From assembly GCA_029783825.1 (NCBI GenBank), contig JAREIK010002985.1, forward strand, positions 1,002,653 through 1,066,652: 64,000 nucleotides of DNA, read 5' to 3'. A program made the position numbers and the translations under genes. Within the stretch, counting starts at the first letter, position 1, and each line of letters starts with the position of its first letter. Source of the stretch: Sapria himalayana (taxonomy: Eukaryota; Streptophyta; Magnoliopsida; Malpighiales; Rafflesiaceae). Positions 25,301-38,570 of this stretch are shown piece after piece. The notes beneath the pieces are model-generated. The model had not been told where the DNA came from, made no database searches, and worked only from the letters and a program-made list of their open reading frames with translations.

Positions 25301-28300
25301 AAAAATTATATACAGACTCTACTTTCTCACTTCATATAACTATGTTGTCTGAATCTCCACAAAGTAATACTCATAATTTTGACATTCTCCATCAATCAAA
25401 AAATATACAAGTATGAATTACACCACACCACCCAATGCTCCTCATCACATCACATCAAATAATAGCTGAGTAGCTATATATACTTCACATAGGTGCACAC
25501 TACACCACACAATCCACACTCCTTGCACATGCACACTACGCCACCATGGTCCACATAGATGCAGTAGGTATCGATGTCAAAACATGCTATGATCAAAAAA
25601 CATGTGCCAATAATCTGTTGCATTAATATCTTTTCTATAACATAAATAATAGGTTAATGTTACTTACAAATAGGCAAGTTGCATGCACATTTATTCTTAC
25701 CTTAGACACAATACACATGCATGTGCTTATGTATTGCACACACACACCACTTCATCTCACAAGTGTATATATGAATGTCCAACAAACTTAAATATGCTAA
25801 CAAGTCTTTCTATTGTATGATTCATGAAGCATCATCATTCACACACATAAATAGTATATAAAATTTCAAATCAAAACTAATAATCATCAAAACTAATCAT
25901 TAGATAAAAAGGGTGACATAAATATATGAAATAATTGAGATTGACTTGGGATACTCAATAATGATTCAGATCTTATATGTTATTTGAAAATAAGTTGCTG
26001 GGTTGGTCGTTTAATGCCAAGCCTTGAATCAAATTTCAATAATTTTTGTAAAATTATAAGATTATTTTTATTTTTTTTTTTATTTTTAGAAATTAACACA
26101 AAGAATATTAGTGTTATTTTCAAGATATTTTTTTTCTTAATAAGTGAAATAACATAGAAAATATTGGAAGAAAACATGGTACCAAAGGTTCATTACTATG
26201 ACCACAATGAGAATGATGATGTAAAATGATGGTGTGCTTGATGGGGATGATGATAACATAGATGGTGATGATGATCTATGTTGCACGGACACAGATACGG
26301 ATACGGGGATACGACACGGCAGGATACAGAGACACGACAAATTTTAAAAAACTAGGATACGGATACGGCTAGAACACGACATGAAAAAAAAATTAAATAT
26401 AAATATTATCCATTAACAGAAATTTAGATAAATAAAAAAAATACTAAGATATTTTGATAAATAGAAATTTAGAGGGCTTAAATAAAATTAAAATAAATTA
26501 TTTGTTTATTATATTTTGTATATATATTAAACAAACAATAATAATTAAAATATAAAAAAATATATTTAAGCCCTCTAACCCCTGCCCCCTCCCATTACAG
26601 CTTCTAACTCTCTCTAACATATTTTTTAAATATAGTATTTTAAAATAATATAAGATACAGTATTTTAAAATAATTTAAAACTCTATTTTTTAAATTAATT
26701 TAAAAAAAATTTAAACCTCTAACACCCTCCCTCCCCCGTCCAGAACCTTTTTCCCCCCTCCCGAAAATCCCTCCCGAAACCCCCTCCACCCCCCTCCCGA
26801 AAATCACTCCCGATAATCCCTCCCGAAACCCCCTCCACCCCCCGCCCCTCCCGAAACCCCCCCTCCCCGAACCCCCCTCCTGAAACCCCCTCCCCTCCAC
26901 CCGATTTTCCGAAACCCCCTCCCGAAACCCTCTAACGACGCGTCGGTAGGTAAACGACGCGTCTGGAGGTAAACGATTGTTTCCAAAAAACTCGTCGGAT
27001 ACGTCTCCGACGGATATCCGATACGCCACGTGGCGTGTCGTATACGGATTTGTGTCCGATACGCCACGTGGCGGGTCGGACACGTATCCGACACGTGTCC
27101 GACACGTGGACACGGCACTCCCTAGCCGTATCCAAGCAACACAGATGATGATGATGATGATGATGATGATGTTGGAACTAGTTTATACTAAATGCTATTT
27201 ATGATTGTTTTTAGATCATTTAGATGATTTAGTGTATTTTAATTAGCTTACACATGAAAGATTAAATCATCGGTAATCATTGAATATATGTTTTTAGTTC
27301 ACAATTTAAATAGAATTAGATATTTTATTGGTAAGATTGTAGTACTATATTTTAGGGAGTTTATCTTAACTATGGTGAATGGCAAAGTTCTAATTTCTAT
27401 TACTAGTACGCTTGAGTATATTGAACATGACCAACTTGGTATAATTATTATAAGTACTATTACTCTTATTCTTAACGTAGTTATTATTTGTGTATGCTTG
27501 TTAATAATTATTTTTGACTCATAAAGGATAATGTTTAGAAATATTTTTGAGGATTCTATGAATTAGAAAACTTTATCAATCATTTGGTGAATATTAATTA
27601 CTAATGGAATTCATGTCCTATCAAAAGGATTGATGATACTCCCTTGAGGACGCTTATAAGTTTTGATATTTGCAAACCTTGCAAGTATATTTTAATACGA
27701 TAATTCAAATAAGTTATGTAAAAAGTATTTAGAAAATAATTAGAGACTAATTGAATTAAATTATTTATGATTTGATTCAATCAATAAGTATTTGTAATCT
27801 TGACATGAGAAATTTTATTTTGTAATAAGTAACAAAAGACATATTATATTTTGAATAAGTGGAAAAGTACAATTATAATTTTATAGTAGTTTAAATTATA
27901 ATTTATGTAAATTATTATGCAAAATAATTTATATTAAAAGTCCGAGATCTTATTTAGAGCAGTATCCTTTTCATAACCTAATCCAGAAGCGATGAAAGAA
28001 GTCTTATAGTTTTTATTTATTTAAAATATATGCATATACATAATCAGAATAATTAATTTAATTATTATCAAATTCATTTGATTGAGCAATTAAATCAAAT
28101 TAATTTTATTTTCGTATTAATTTTGATTTTGTATATTTATATTTTAAATAAATAAATTATGATTCTTAAATATTATAAAAAATTGAGTGGATTGGTTTAA
28201 ATATAAATTGATGTTTGGTTTTGGTTTTTACAATATAAAAAAGAACAAGACCCAGTTCGAGGATACTAATCTACTATAGCATCATCGTTTTCATCGCATT

Positions 28301-31300
28301 GCTCTGGACTATGGAAATATGAAAGAAGTTCATCTGATCGAGCCAAGCTTTAGGTATGTCTCTTCTAATAACATTTACAAAATACAATTACAATAATACA
28401 ATCTCAATCCATAAGAAATATCGACTTAAGTTTCAAATTAATGAATCTAACAATTGTATCAAAGAGAGTTATGGTGATATTAGTGGGTGGATGAGTTGGT
28501 TTTTAAATGTCATTTGAGAATATGTGATTGAATAACCTAAATAGAGACAATTTAGCCTTTGTTGGCCAAGTTAAACAATTTAGCCACGTCTATGAATTGT
28601 GCTGTTGATTTCATTTGTTTATGGGTTATATTTTGTAATAATTTTTGGGTGTTTATTGCACATAGGATTCTAAATTATAATCTTATAATTATTTTGTAAT
28701 GATAGTGGTTGAAATGGTGGTTAACAAGGTTAACGAAGGTGGTTGTAGCACTGGTGACATTTTAACTTGGCCAATTGAGTTGTTTAACTTATGAAAAGAG
28801 CCATAGCCAATTGACTGTGCTAATGACATTTTCAATTGTTGGTGAAGATGACTGTGGAGTAGTCATGGTCAACGATAGTACTGGTGATATTTTTAATTAT
28901 TAGCGATAGTGACTATGGATTTAGTCATGGCTAATGGTAGTGTCAAATGATATTTTCAGTTGCTGGTGATGGTGAATATGAAAGTGGTCATGGCCATTTT
29001 TAGTTGCCAGTAAAAATAACTTTGGAAGCCACCATGGCCAACAACATCACTAGTGATAGTTTCTTTTTCCAATGATAGTCACTATAGAAGTTGTCAAGGC
29101 TAACCACCATACTAGAGGTTATATTTAAAGTTGCGATGACATATGTGATGGTTAAAGTGATCAATGATCAAAGCATCTATGATGGTTGCAACTAAAGGCA
29201 ATGAAGATGATGGATCTCATAGTGGCAAAAACTATCCATGGTAGAACGCATAGAGAACGACACCGACAATGTGGAGTACATGGGCAAAATGGCAAGTGTT
29301 TCAAAAAAAAACTAGGGTAGATTTTATTCTTTGTTATTGTGGACACTACCCCAGTCATTTGCAGCAAAACCAAGTAGATTTCATCAATTTAAGACACTTC
29401 ATATATGTGAGATGTCCTATATCCGAGATATTAGGGGTGTTTGACACATGGATATGCATGATGCTTAGTCATCATGTATTTATGGCATGATAATATTTGT
29501 GGCATAGAATTATTTTTGACATGATAGTAATAGAGGAATTATTTTATGTGATTGACATAAAATTTACATGATTATTTATATATTTTTTTGGGATGAAAGA
29601 AATATATAAGTGGTCGAGGTAGTTTAATAAGTAAAAGTGTAAAACCCATAGTCTCATTCACTATTTTGAAAATTATGCAAGTTAGTTAGAGTGTTGCCCT
29701 AGGTGCATTCCCCCTATCAGCCTAATTGACTTGTAGCTATACTTATCACAACCCACCATGAGGCAACTATATAGATTGATTAAATTAATCAATTTCTCAT
29801 CTGAAGGATTCATTTGAGAATCAATTAGTTCAAAACTAGGTGATAGTTTATACTTAGTTATAAATGATAGCATCTTTTCTATATGAGTCACTATTATTAT
29901 TTATATGACCAAAGTAAGTCATCAATTTAATCATGTTTGGCATAGCTTCTACCTAGACAAAAAGATTAATATGAATTAGCTTATCTAAAAAAATAAGGAA
30001 TAGTAAACATCCTCCCATTCAAGCATACTATATAAAGTATATTAGACTGATGACAAATTCTTTTAAGAATTGTTTGAGGGAATTAATTCTTATAATAAAA
30101 TTCAAATTAATAAAGCTCATTAAAAAACTTTATCTAGGAAAATATATTTCAACCAACTCACCACCATTCTTTAAAATAATAAACTAGATGGAATCAATTA
30201 CATTGAAAAAAAATTTTGATATTATTCTAACTACTAAAAACTACAAATTTATACTCATGGATCTATGCTAGGATAAACCTCAACAATGAGTGACCAATGA
30301 GGAAGCCAATCCTTATGAGAAATAGATAAAAGCTAATGAGATGTCTAGATATTATATTTTGGCTTCCATGTCAAATAGATTCCAGCTTCAACATCAATCA
30401 ATGGCTACTGCCTATGACATGGTGTCTTATCTCAAATAAATATTTGAGATTCAGACTCATTCTCCTAGGTAGAAAGCCATGAGAGATCTAATTAATATTA
30501 ATAACTGAAAATATCCTATGAGAGATCATATTCTCAAGATGAATAGTCTTTTGAATGAACTAGAGATCCTTGGAACTGATACATATGCGAACTCTCAAAT
30601 TGATTTTATTCTTTAATTACTATTAGACTCATTTAAGCAATTTGACATGAATTTCACCATGATAGACCTACTTGGAATTTGTCACAATTGCCTAATAAAT
30701 TAGTATCGACTTAAATTATTATTAAAAAATCATTTGGAATATATGTAGCATAAAGAACTTCTAAACCTAATGGAAAAAAAAATTTAAAAACATACTCGAG
30801 TTCCATCAATAGCTCCTAAGATATAAGTGAGAGTCAAAAAGCCAAAAAAAATATTTTCACTTAAAGTAGTTAGGACACTAGAAGTAGTATCTGATTTATC
30901 TCAGTAAATTGAATAATCAAGATAAGTCTCAATTGCTAGTAGTTGAAACATGCTTAGAAATTGTATCAATAGATATCTGGTATATAGATACGGGCACCAC
31001 TAATCATATCTATAATTCTTTGTAGTAGTTTTGGAAAACTAGACAAGCAAGCAACATTGAGATTGATCTTCACAATAAAATAGTAGCAAGGTGGCAGCTA
31101 TTGTAGTGGGAGTTTGCATATTTTAGTTTGAAAGAAATAATATTTTAATTTTAAAAGATTGTCTTTATGTACATTCAATAAAGATAAATTTGATTTTAGA
31201 CTCCTATTTAATTAGAAATAGATTCTCCTTTTTATTTAATAATCTGGCAATAATTTACTTGAATAAAAGAATTATCTATTATGATACATTAGAAGATAAC

Positions 31301-34300
31301 CTTTATAATATTAAAATCTATTTTACTATGCCACAATAATATGAGTTAGATAGCATCAATTGCTTATCATATATGAGAAATTATATTGCTAGTATAAACC
31401 AACCTTTCCATGACACTTATGCCTAGGTCATAAACTTTAAAATAGAATTTAAGACTAGTTAAAAATAGAAACTTGGGTTCATTGAAAATAGGAATACTTC
31501 CAGCATGTCTATCCTATATAAAAGGAAAGATGATCAAATGGCTCATTTTAGCCCAAGGCTATAGAGCAAAAGTGCTACTAGAATTAGTTCATTTAGATTT
31601 ATGTGGCTATTAGCAATCCTAGTAATAAGTGGTTTTGAGTACATTATTTTTTTTTGATAATTACTCAAGATATGGATATATTTATTTGATGCATCATAAG
31701 TCTTATACCTTTGAAAAATTCAATTAGTATAAGACAAAAATAGAGAAATGTCATAATAAATATCTCAAAATACTAAGATCTAATCATATTGGTGAGTATC
31801 TCTTTGGAGAGTTTATGGACTACTTATTAGATAAAAAGATTACAACTCAATTTCCATACTAGATACTTCACAGTAGAATGGTGTGATAGAAAGAATGAAT
31901 CAGACACTTATGAACATGATAAGGTTAATGATGAGTTATTCAGATATGCCCAATTCCTTATGGAGATATGTATTAGAAATAGTAGCTTGTATTTTAATCT
32001 TAGTTCCATCTAAGTTTGTACTTGCAACTCCAACTAAATTGTGGACTAGACATAAGCCTTATCTGAACACTTTTATTTGTGAGATTTTCCAATATATGTG
32101 CTAAGAGGGAAGGCAAATAAGCTAGAAGAAAAAATTGAAGTTTGCTTCTTTGTGAGATATCCAAGAGGAACAAAAGATAGATTGATTTATAGTCCAAAGG
32201 ATCAGAATGTCATTATTAGCACCAATGCCCAATTCCTAGAACATTACTATATACCAAACATACCTCCTAGAAATAAAATTATTCTAGAGATGTTAAGAGA
32301 AGATAAGCATGTCCACACTTTTTCAATTACGAAGGGAACACCACAGGGTGACATCCCCGATACCTCATTACCTCATAATAATAAAATAACTATTCATTAT
32401 GGTATTGATATTGAACCATGTGAGCCTATCATTAATATGCTGGTAGTATAGCTAGAAGGAAGTGATCATAATTGTTCATATGGATTGGCATATATACATT
32501 ATGTCATTAAAAATATACAGCTAAGATGAGTGTTTCATCATAATAGGAATGTTATTCATCAATCTACATGGTATACACTCTTGAGAAAGTCTTATGATAA
32601 AATCTTAGATGAACTAAATATTGAACTTGGAAACTATGATGAAGTACTTTAAGATAGAGATGCAAAACATTGAGAAAAGACTGAAATTAGAAATATAATC
32701 AATAAAATCCAATTATATTTGGGATCTTATAAGACCACCTAATGGGATAAAAGTCATGAAATGTAGGTGGATCTATAAGAAAAAGATAATGATAAATGAT
32801 AATATTGAGACTAATAAAGCTAGACTTGTTATAAAAGGTTTTTCTCAAAAATAAGGAATTGATTATTAGAAAATCGTTTTGCCAGAATTCATGCTAAAGT
32901 CATTCTGAATTTTCTTATCTATCGTTACTCATAAATAGACATGTAGCTCCATTTATGGACAAAAATAAATATATAGGTCTTGGAATGCTTGATTTGATCA
33001 AGTCATTAAGTCTCGTGACTTTAATCAATATTAGGTTGAGTATTGTGAGTATATAAAAATATGTGATAACAATGTGATATTCTTTTTTTTTTGATAAGTA
33101 ATAAATTTATTATCAAAATTCTCTATAACCTAGAGAAGTTTCATACTATTACATTCATTATGAAAAACAATGTAAACCACAATTTTAATTTTCCTAGCTA
33201 GATTTCCATCATCCTGTGCCTTCCCTTTGAAGACTCTTATATTCCTTTCCCTCCATATATGGTATATGGCAACCAAAAAGGTAGCTTTCCACATGGAATT
33301 ATTTGGCTTATCTGCAACATAGTTGGTCTTCAAGTCTTTGAAGACAGATTTCTGGCACTTCAGATGCGCATTAATTCCTAGCCGGTTTTCTAGCTCCTTC
33401 CAAGTAGCATTTGAGAATCTGGAACCAATGTGAGAAAGCTTGATCCCTCAGCCTAAGCTTCTTATGCTTGGTGATCCATAGATTTGCAGCATGCTTGGGG
33501 ATATAATTTTTTGTCCATATAATCTTTGTCCAAGCTTTTTCTTTCATGGTGACGTTTCCCGTTAAAATATTTTCAACAATGTGATATTCTTGATATTATA
33601 TGTTGATGATATCTTACTCATTGGCATTGGTGTGAGCTTTTTATTTTTGATTAAGATTTATTTATATAGTCAATTCAATATAATATACTTAAGAGAAGCT
33701 GCTCACATTCTTGGGATCAAGCTTTTGTGAGATCGTAAGTGATGAATGTTGAGCTTATCTCAAGATATTTATATCGACCAAATATGGACTTGATTTAGTA
33801 TGTAAGATTCTAATAAAGATTTTATTCCTTTTAGACATAGAATCACTCTATTAAAGAAATAGTATTCCAAAATACCCAAAGAGATATAAAAAATGAAGAC
33901 AATTCCATATCTATCTATAGAGGAACCTCGTGTATGGGATTCTTTATACGATATATGATATCTATAATTTTATTAGCATGGTAAGTAGATATCAATCTAA
34001 CTTAGGACAAGTATATTGAACAAGAAAAAAAATTCTTGATTAAGTACCTAAAAAGGGCTAAAAAACATATGTTATTGTAGCAAGAAGACAATCTTGTACC
34101 TATATGGTATACAAACTCAAATTTCTAATTATATGAGGATTAGAGAAAATCCACCTTAGGTTATGTGCTTACCTTAGGACATGAAGCCATAAGTTGAAGA
34201 AATATCCAGTAATCTTATATTGTTCATTCTAATTTGGAAGCTGAGTATGTGACAGCTTCATTAGTAACCAAGGAGACTATATGGCTCAAAAACTTTCTAA

Positions 34301-37300
34301 TAGATCTAGGAGTCATTTGTTATGTGAAATTTTTCATTATACTTCATGATAATAAAGAAGCGGTTACAAACCTAGAAAATCCTAGAACTTACAAAAAGAC
34401 AAAATATATCGAGTGCATAAACCAATTAATATATAATTTTGTGAAAAGAGGGGATGTAGTGGTAACGAACGTGACATCAACAAAAAACTTGGTATATCAT
34501 TTTATTAAGTGCCTTCCAACTAAAGTATTTGATAGAAATGTGGAGAGGATGATAGTCAGAAGTATGCCATCATGGCTTTAGACAAAGTGAAAAATTGTTG
34601 GAACTAGTTTATACTAAAAATCATTTATGATTATTTTCTTGATTTGTATCTTTTTTTATTTTAATAAAAAGTTGTTTTATTGAGCTAAATAATAAAAATA
34701 CTTTTATTCTTTATTCTATTTGTAGATGATTTTGTACATAGAGATTTGCTTATGCATAGAAGATAGAATTATTAGTACTCAAGAAATATAAGTTTATTAT
34801 TCACAATCTAGACAACATTAGACATTATAACGATTAGATTATAGTACTAGATTTTAATGAGTCTAACTTGGCTATGGTGAATGACAAAGTTCTAATTTAT
34901 AGTACTAGTACACTCAAGTGTATTGAACATTACCAATACAGTGTAATTATTTTGTACTGACTTGTAAAATAAAATATATCATAGTTATTATAAGTACTAT
35001 TACTCTTATTCTTTAAGTAGTTATTACTTACATATACTTGTTAATATTTTTTTTATTCATAAATGATGGAGTTTATAAATAGATTTTAGGATTCTATGAA
35101 TTATACAACTTTATCAATCGCATCATGAATATTAATTATTGATGGAATCAATGTTTTGTCAAATGGATTAATGATATCCCAAAACCCTAAAAGTTGATTT
35201 TAATTCAGCAATTCAAATAAGATAAGTATAAAGTATCAAATAAATAATTAGATATTGATTGAATTAGATTGTTAGTAATTTGATTTAATTAATGAGTATT
35301 TATAATCTTAATATGAGGAGTTTAATTTATGATAAGTAATAAAAGATATAATGTATTTTGAATAAGTAAGGAAGTGCAATTATAAATCTATAATGATATG
35401 TATTATAATTAATATAAATTATTGTGGAAAAAAATAAATATTGAAAGTAGAAGATCTTATTGAGGTTCAAATTCCTTCCATATTTTAATCAAAAATAATG
35501 AAAGAAGTATTATATTTTTTATTTATTTAAAATATATGTATATATGCAATCAAAATTATTAATTTAATCAAAATCAAATTAATTTGATTTGACTATTAAA
35601 TAAAATTAAATTTATTTGTATTAAATTAATTGTAATCATGTATATTTATATTTTAAAAAAAATAAATTTTGATTCTTAAATATTATAGTAAACTGGACGG
35701 ATTAATTTACATATGCAATCAAATAAATATAGAATTATTATGATAGTAGATGTTACATTTTTTGAAGATAATTCATTTTTGAATATTAGATCTAAGAAAA
35801 TGCACCTTTAAATAATGTAGAAATTAAAAACTTTACCAAATATATTTGTTGCCCCGTATAGTATCAATTGAACTCCTTTCTTCATCTAATACTATTATTA
35901 AACTTTCAATCAAGATTAAAGTGATGGGATATCTACCTATCTCATTGGACCATAGTTTTGTTAAGGCACACATGGGGGGGCGAGCCTTGATGATCATAAT
36001 TTTTTTTTGATATCGTGGGCATCCTTTGTCTAGACCAATTGCCATGCACCTTGTCTAGTCTCATGTGGGGACGAGCCTCCTCCCTTCGCCTTGTTTTTGT
36101 CTCCAAGCAAACCAAGTTTAGGTGGAGGCGAGATTCAAACCCGAGGCTCTTCAATTCTGAAATTAGTTCACTATCACTCTCCAGTCAAGTCATTTGCAAC
36201 ATGAACTCATCCAATTCTAAGTATCGACTTGGTACTTCTGATTCAGGTATTTTCTATGGAAGGAACTAAGGACTTGTCCCATATAGCACCATCTATCATC
36301 TATACTTTTTTACTCTTATTTAATATTATATATTTTAATTTTTTATCTTCCCATAAAAATTATAGCATATGAGATACTCTTTTTTGATTAATCATCTAGG
36401 ATGATCACATGTCACACGAAATGATCTAAATGTAATTACCTCCAACAATATGTGAGATCTTGTTTTGAAGTTGTTAGCCAAGCCTATATTAAGATGTAAG
36501 TGTGGTTAGTGATGGGTATCTTGATACTGCTGAGTTTCATTATATCCTACATGAAATAAAAAAATTAAAAATCAAAAGTCTAAGGTCAATCCAAAACTAA
36601 GACACCTTTTGTCTCTTTGTTAGGAGGATCCTTCATCAAGTGGTAATCATCTTCTGACTAAAAAATTATGTCTGAACTCAAATAGTTCATTATGTAAAAT
36701 TCTATCGCTCGAGTCTCCATAAAGCAATAACTAGGAATTTAACCATCTCCATCAATCAAAATACAAGTATAAATGTGAGTCACACCACACACAAACCTCC
36801 TCATCACACCACAAATATATTGGAAACATCAATATTTTGTATAGTCTACATACAATTAATGACATTTGCACATTCCACACACCTACTACACACATGTCCA
36901 CTGCTTGCACAACACTTGCACAATCCACGCACATGTTCACCATTGTCACCACCATGCCGACCACCGACACCATCAGTAGATGCGTGACATAAGTATATGC
37001 CTCCATCGCACGTTTGCACATCCACACTCACATACACACAATGCAGACATGACACCCTCCTTCAATCATGCATCTTAGGGGTGTAACCGAGCCGAGTATT
37101 AGGCAGGCTCGGCTCGGCTCGGTTTTAAAGGATCGGGCTCGAGCTTGTTCATGAGCCTGTTTACGAACTGATGAGCCGAGTTTGAGTGTGCTCGGGCTCG
37201 GCTCGTTTAACTTACAAGCCTGTTCACGAGCCTATTTATGAGCTGACGAGCTGAGTTAAATGGTGCTCGGGCTCGGCTCGTTTAACTTACAAGCCTCAAA

Positions 37301-38530
37301 ATGATGTTCGTGAATTAAAGAAAATGTTCATCTAAAATAGCCAATATACAACTAAATTAAAAAGATAAGATAATAAAAATTCAATTAACTTGATTGAAGT
37401 TCAAGAGTTAAAATATTCATCATGTTCATTTGTAGGAAAAATTTGTTGTGCATCAAGTCTTCTCCATGTTCACGAGCCTGTTCACGAGCTTGGTTCACGA
37501 GCTTGGTTCATGAGCTTGTTCACGAGCTTGGTTCATGAGCTTGTTCACAAGCCTGGTTAGCGAGCTTGCTCACGAGCTTATTCACGAGCCTGTTTATGAG
37601 CTAACGAGCCGAGTTTGAGGGTGCTCAGGCTCGGCTCATTTAACTTACAAGCCTCAAAATGATGTTCTGGCTCGGCTCGTTTAACTTAATAAACGAGTAC
37701 GAGCGAGCTTCTAACGAGCCGAACGCCGAGCAGCTCGCGAGTAGTTCGGCTCGGTTACAGCCCTATGCATCTATGCTATTATAAATGCACGTCTCACACA
37801 CCCACACATTACTCTTGTCTTATCTAAACTTGGCTATGATACAATGACACATGAAAATTTCAAACAACAATGATGAAAAAGATGCAATGTACAAATAGAG
37901 AGTCCTTATAAATATTATACTTGTTGGATTAGAACGACTCACATATTGGGTGCTCGTGCTCCACTCCCATCAATAAAGTATAAAAATAAAAATAAAACAA
38001 AATAAACATAAATCATAATACGCATCAAGAGGTGGTAATAATAATAGTGGCAACGACACCGATGACATGAGTAATGCAATTAGAATGAGCAACCATTCCA
38101 CACCTCTTAAACCATGTTAAACACAACCAACTAAATTAACATAAATAATCAATAAGAAAATTTTAACTATCTACAAACAAATCATGACACTATATATATA
38201 TACACACACACACACACATTGATACACACATGTGTGTAGAGCTGGGAATATGAGTTGAGACCAACAGGTTAAAGTAGGTTGGCCTGAAATTTTAAAGAAT
38301 TGGGCTCAAAAAACAGAGGCCCAAATAAAATTCGGAATGTTTGGCCCAGTACAAATAGGCTAGTGGGTCATCTGGTTCAGGCCGGGCTATCCCACATGGC
38401 CCATTTTTTTATATTATTATTTTTTCTACCATATAAATAGAATATTTATATAAACCCTAAATCTAAATATTATTTAGTTGTTTTACTATTTATTAGTTAA
38501 TTTGTTGAATATGACCGCATGCACTTTTTA

Positions 38531-38570
<40 letters not shown>

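Larger units (their letters stand above)
27170..35710 (+). mobile_element. degraded Ty1/copia LTR retrotransposon
   Basis: Two diverged long terminal repeats, both starting TGTTGGAACTAGTTTATAC, bracket copia-type coding remnants in the order gag, protease, integrase, reverse transcriptase, RNase H on the plus strand. Visible fragments: gag-like near 30400-30700; protease DTGATNHI near 30989; integrase [20 protein letters not shown] (31883-32104); reverse transcriptase KCRWIYKKK near 32760 and [10 protein letters not shown] near 33597; RNase [21 protein letters not shown] (34234-34581). Many stops and frameshifts make it dead. A weak tRNA primer-site match TTGTATCAAAGAG follows the left repeat. 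It is antisense to, and inside intron 3 of, the polyamine oxidase gene, and it is interrupted by a LINE fragment. Confidence 0.92.

Noticed and set aside
31883..32451. Integrase-like open frames as a host gene
   Set aside because: They are pieces of the degraded copia element with stops between them and lie between its two LTRs.
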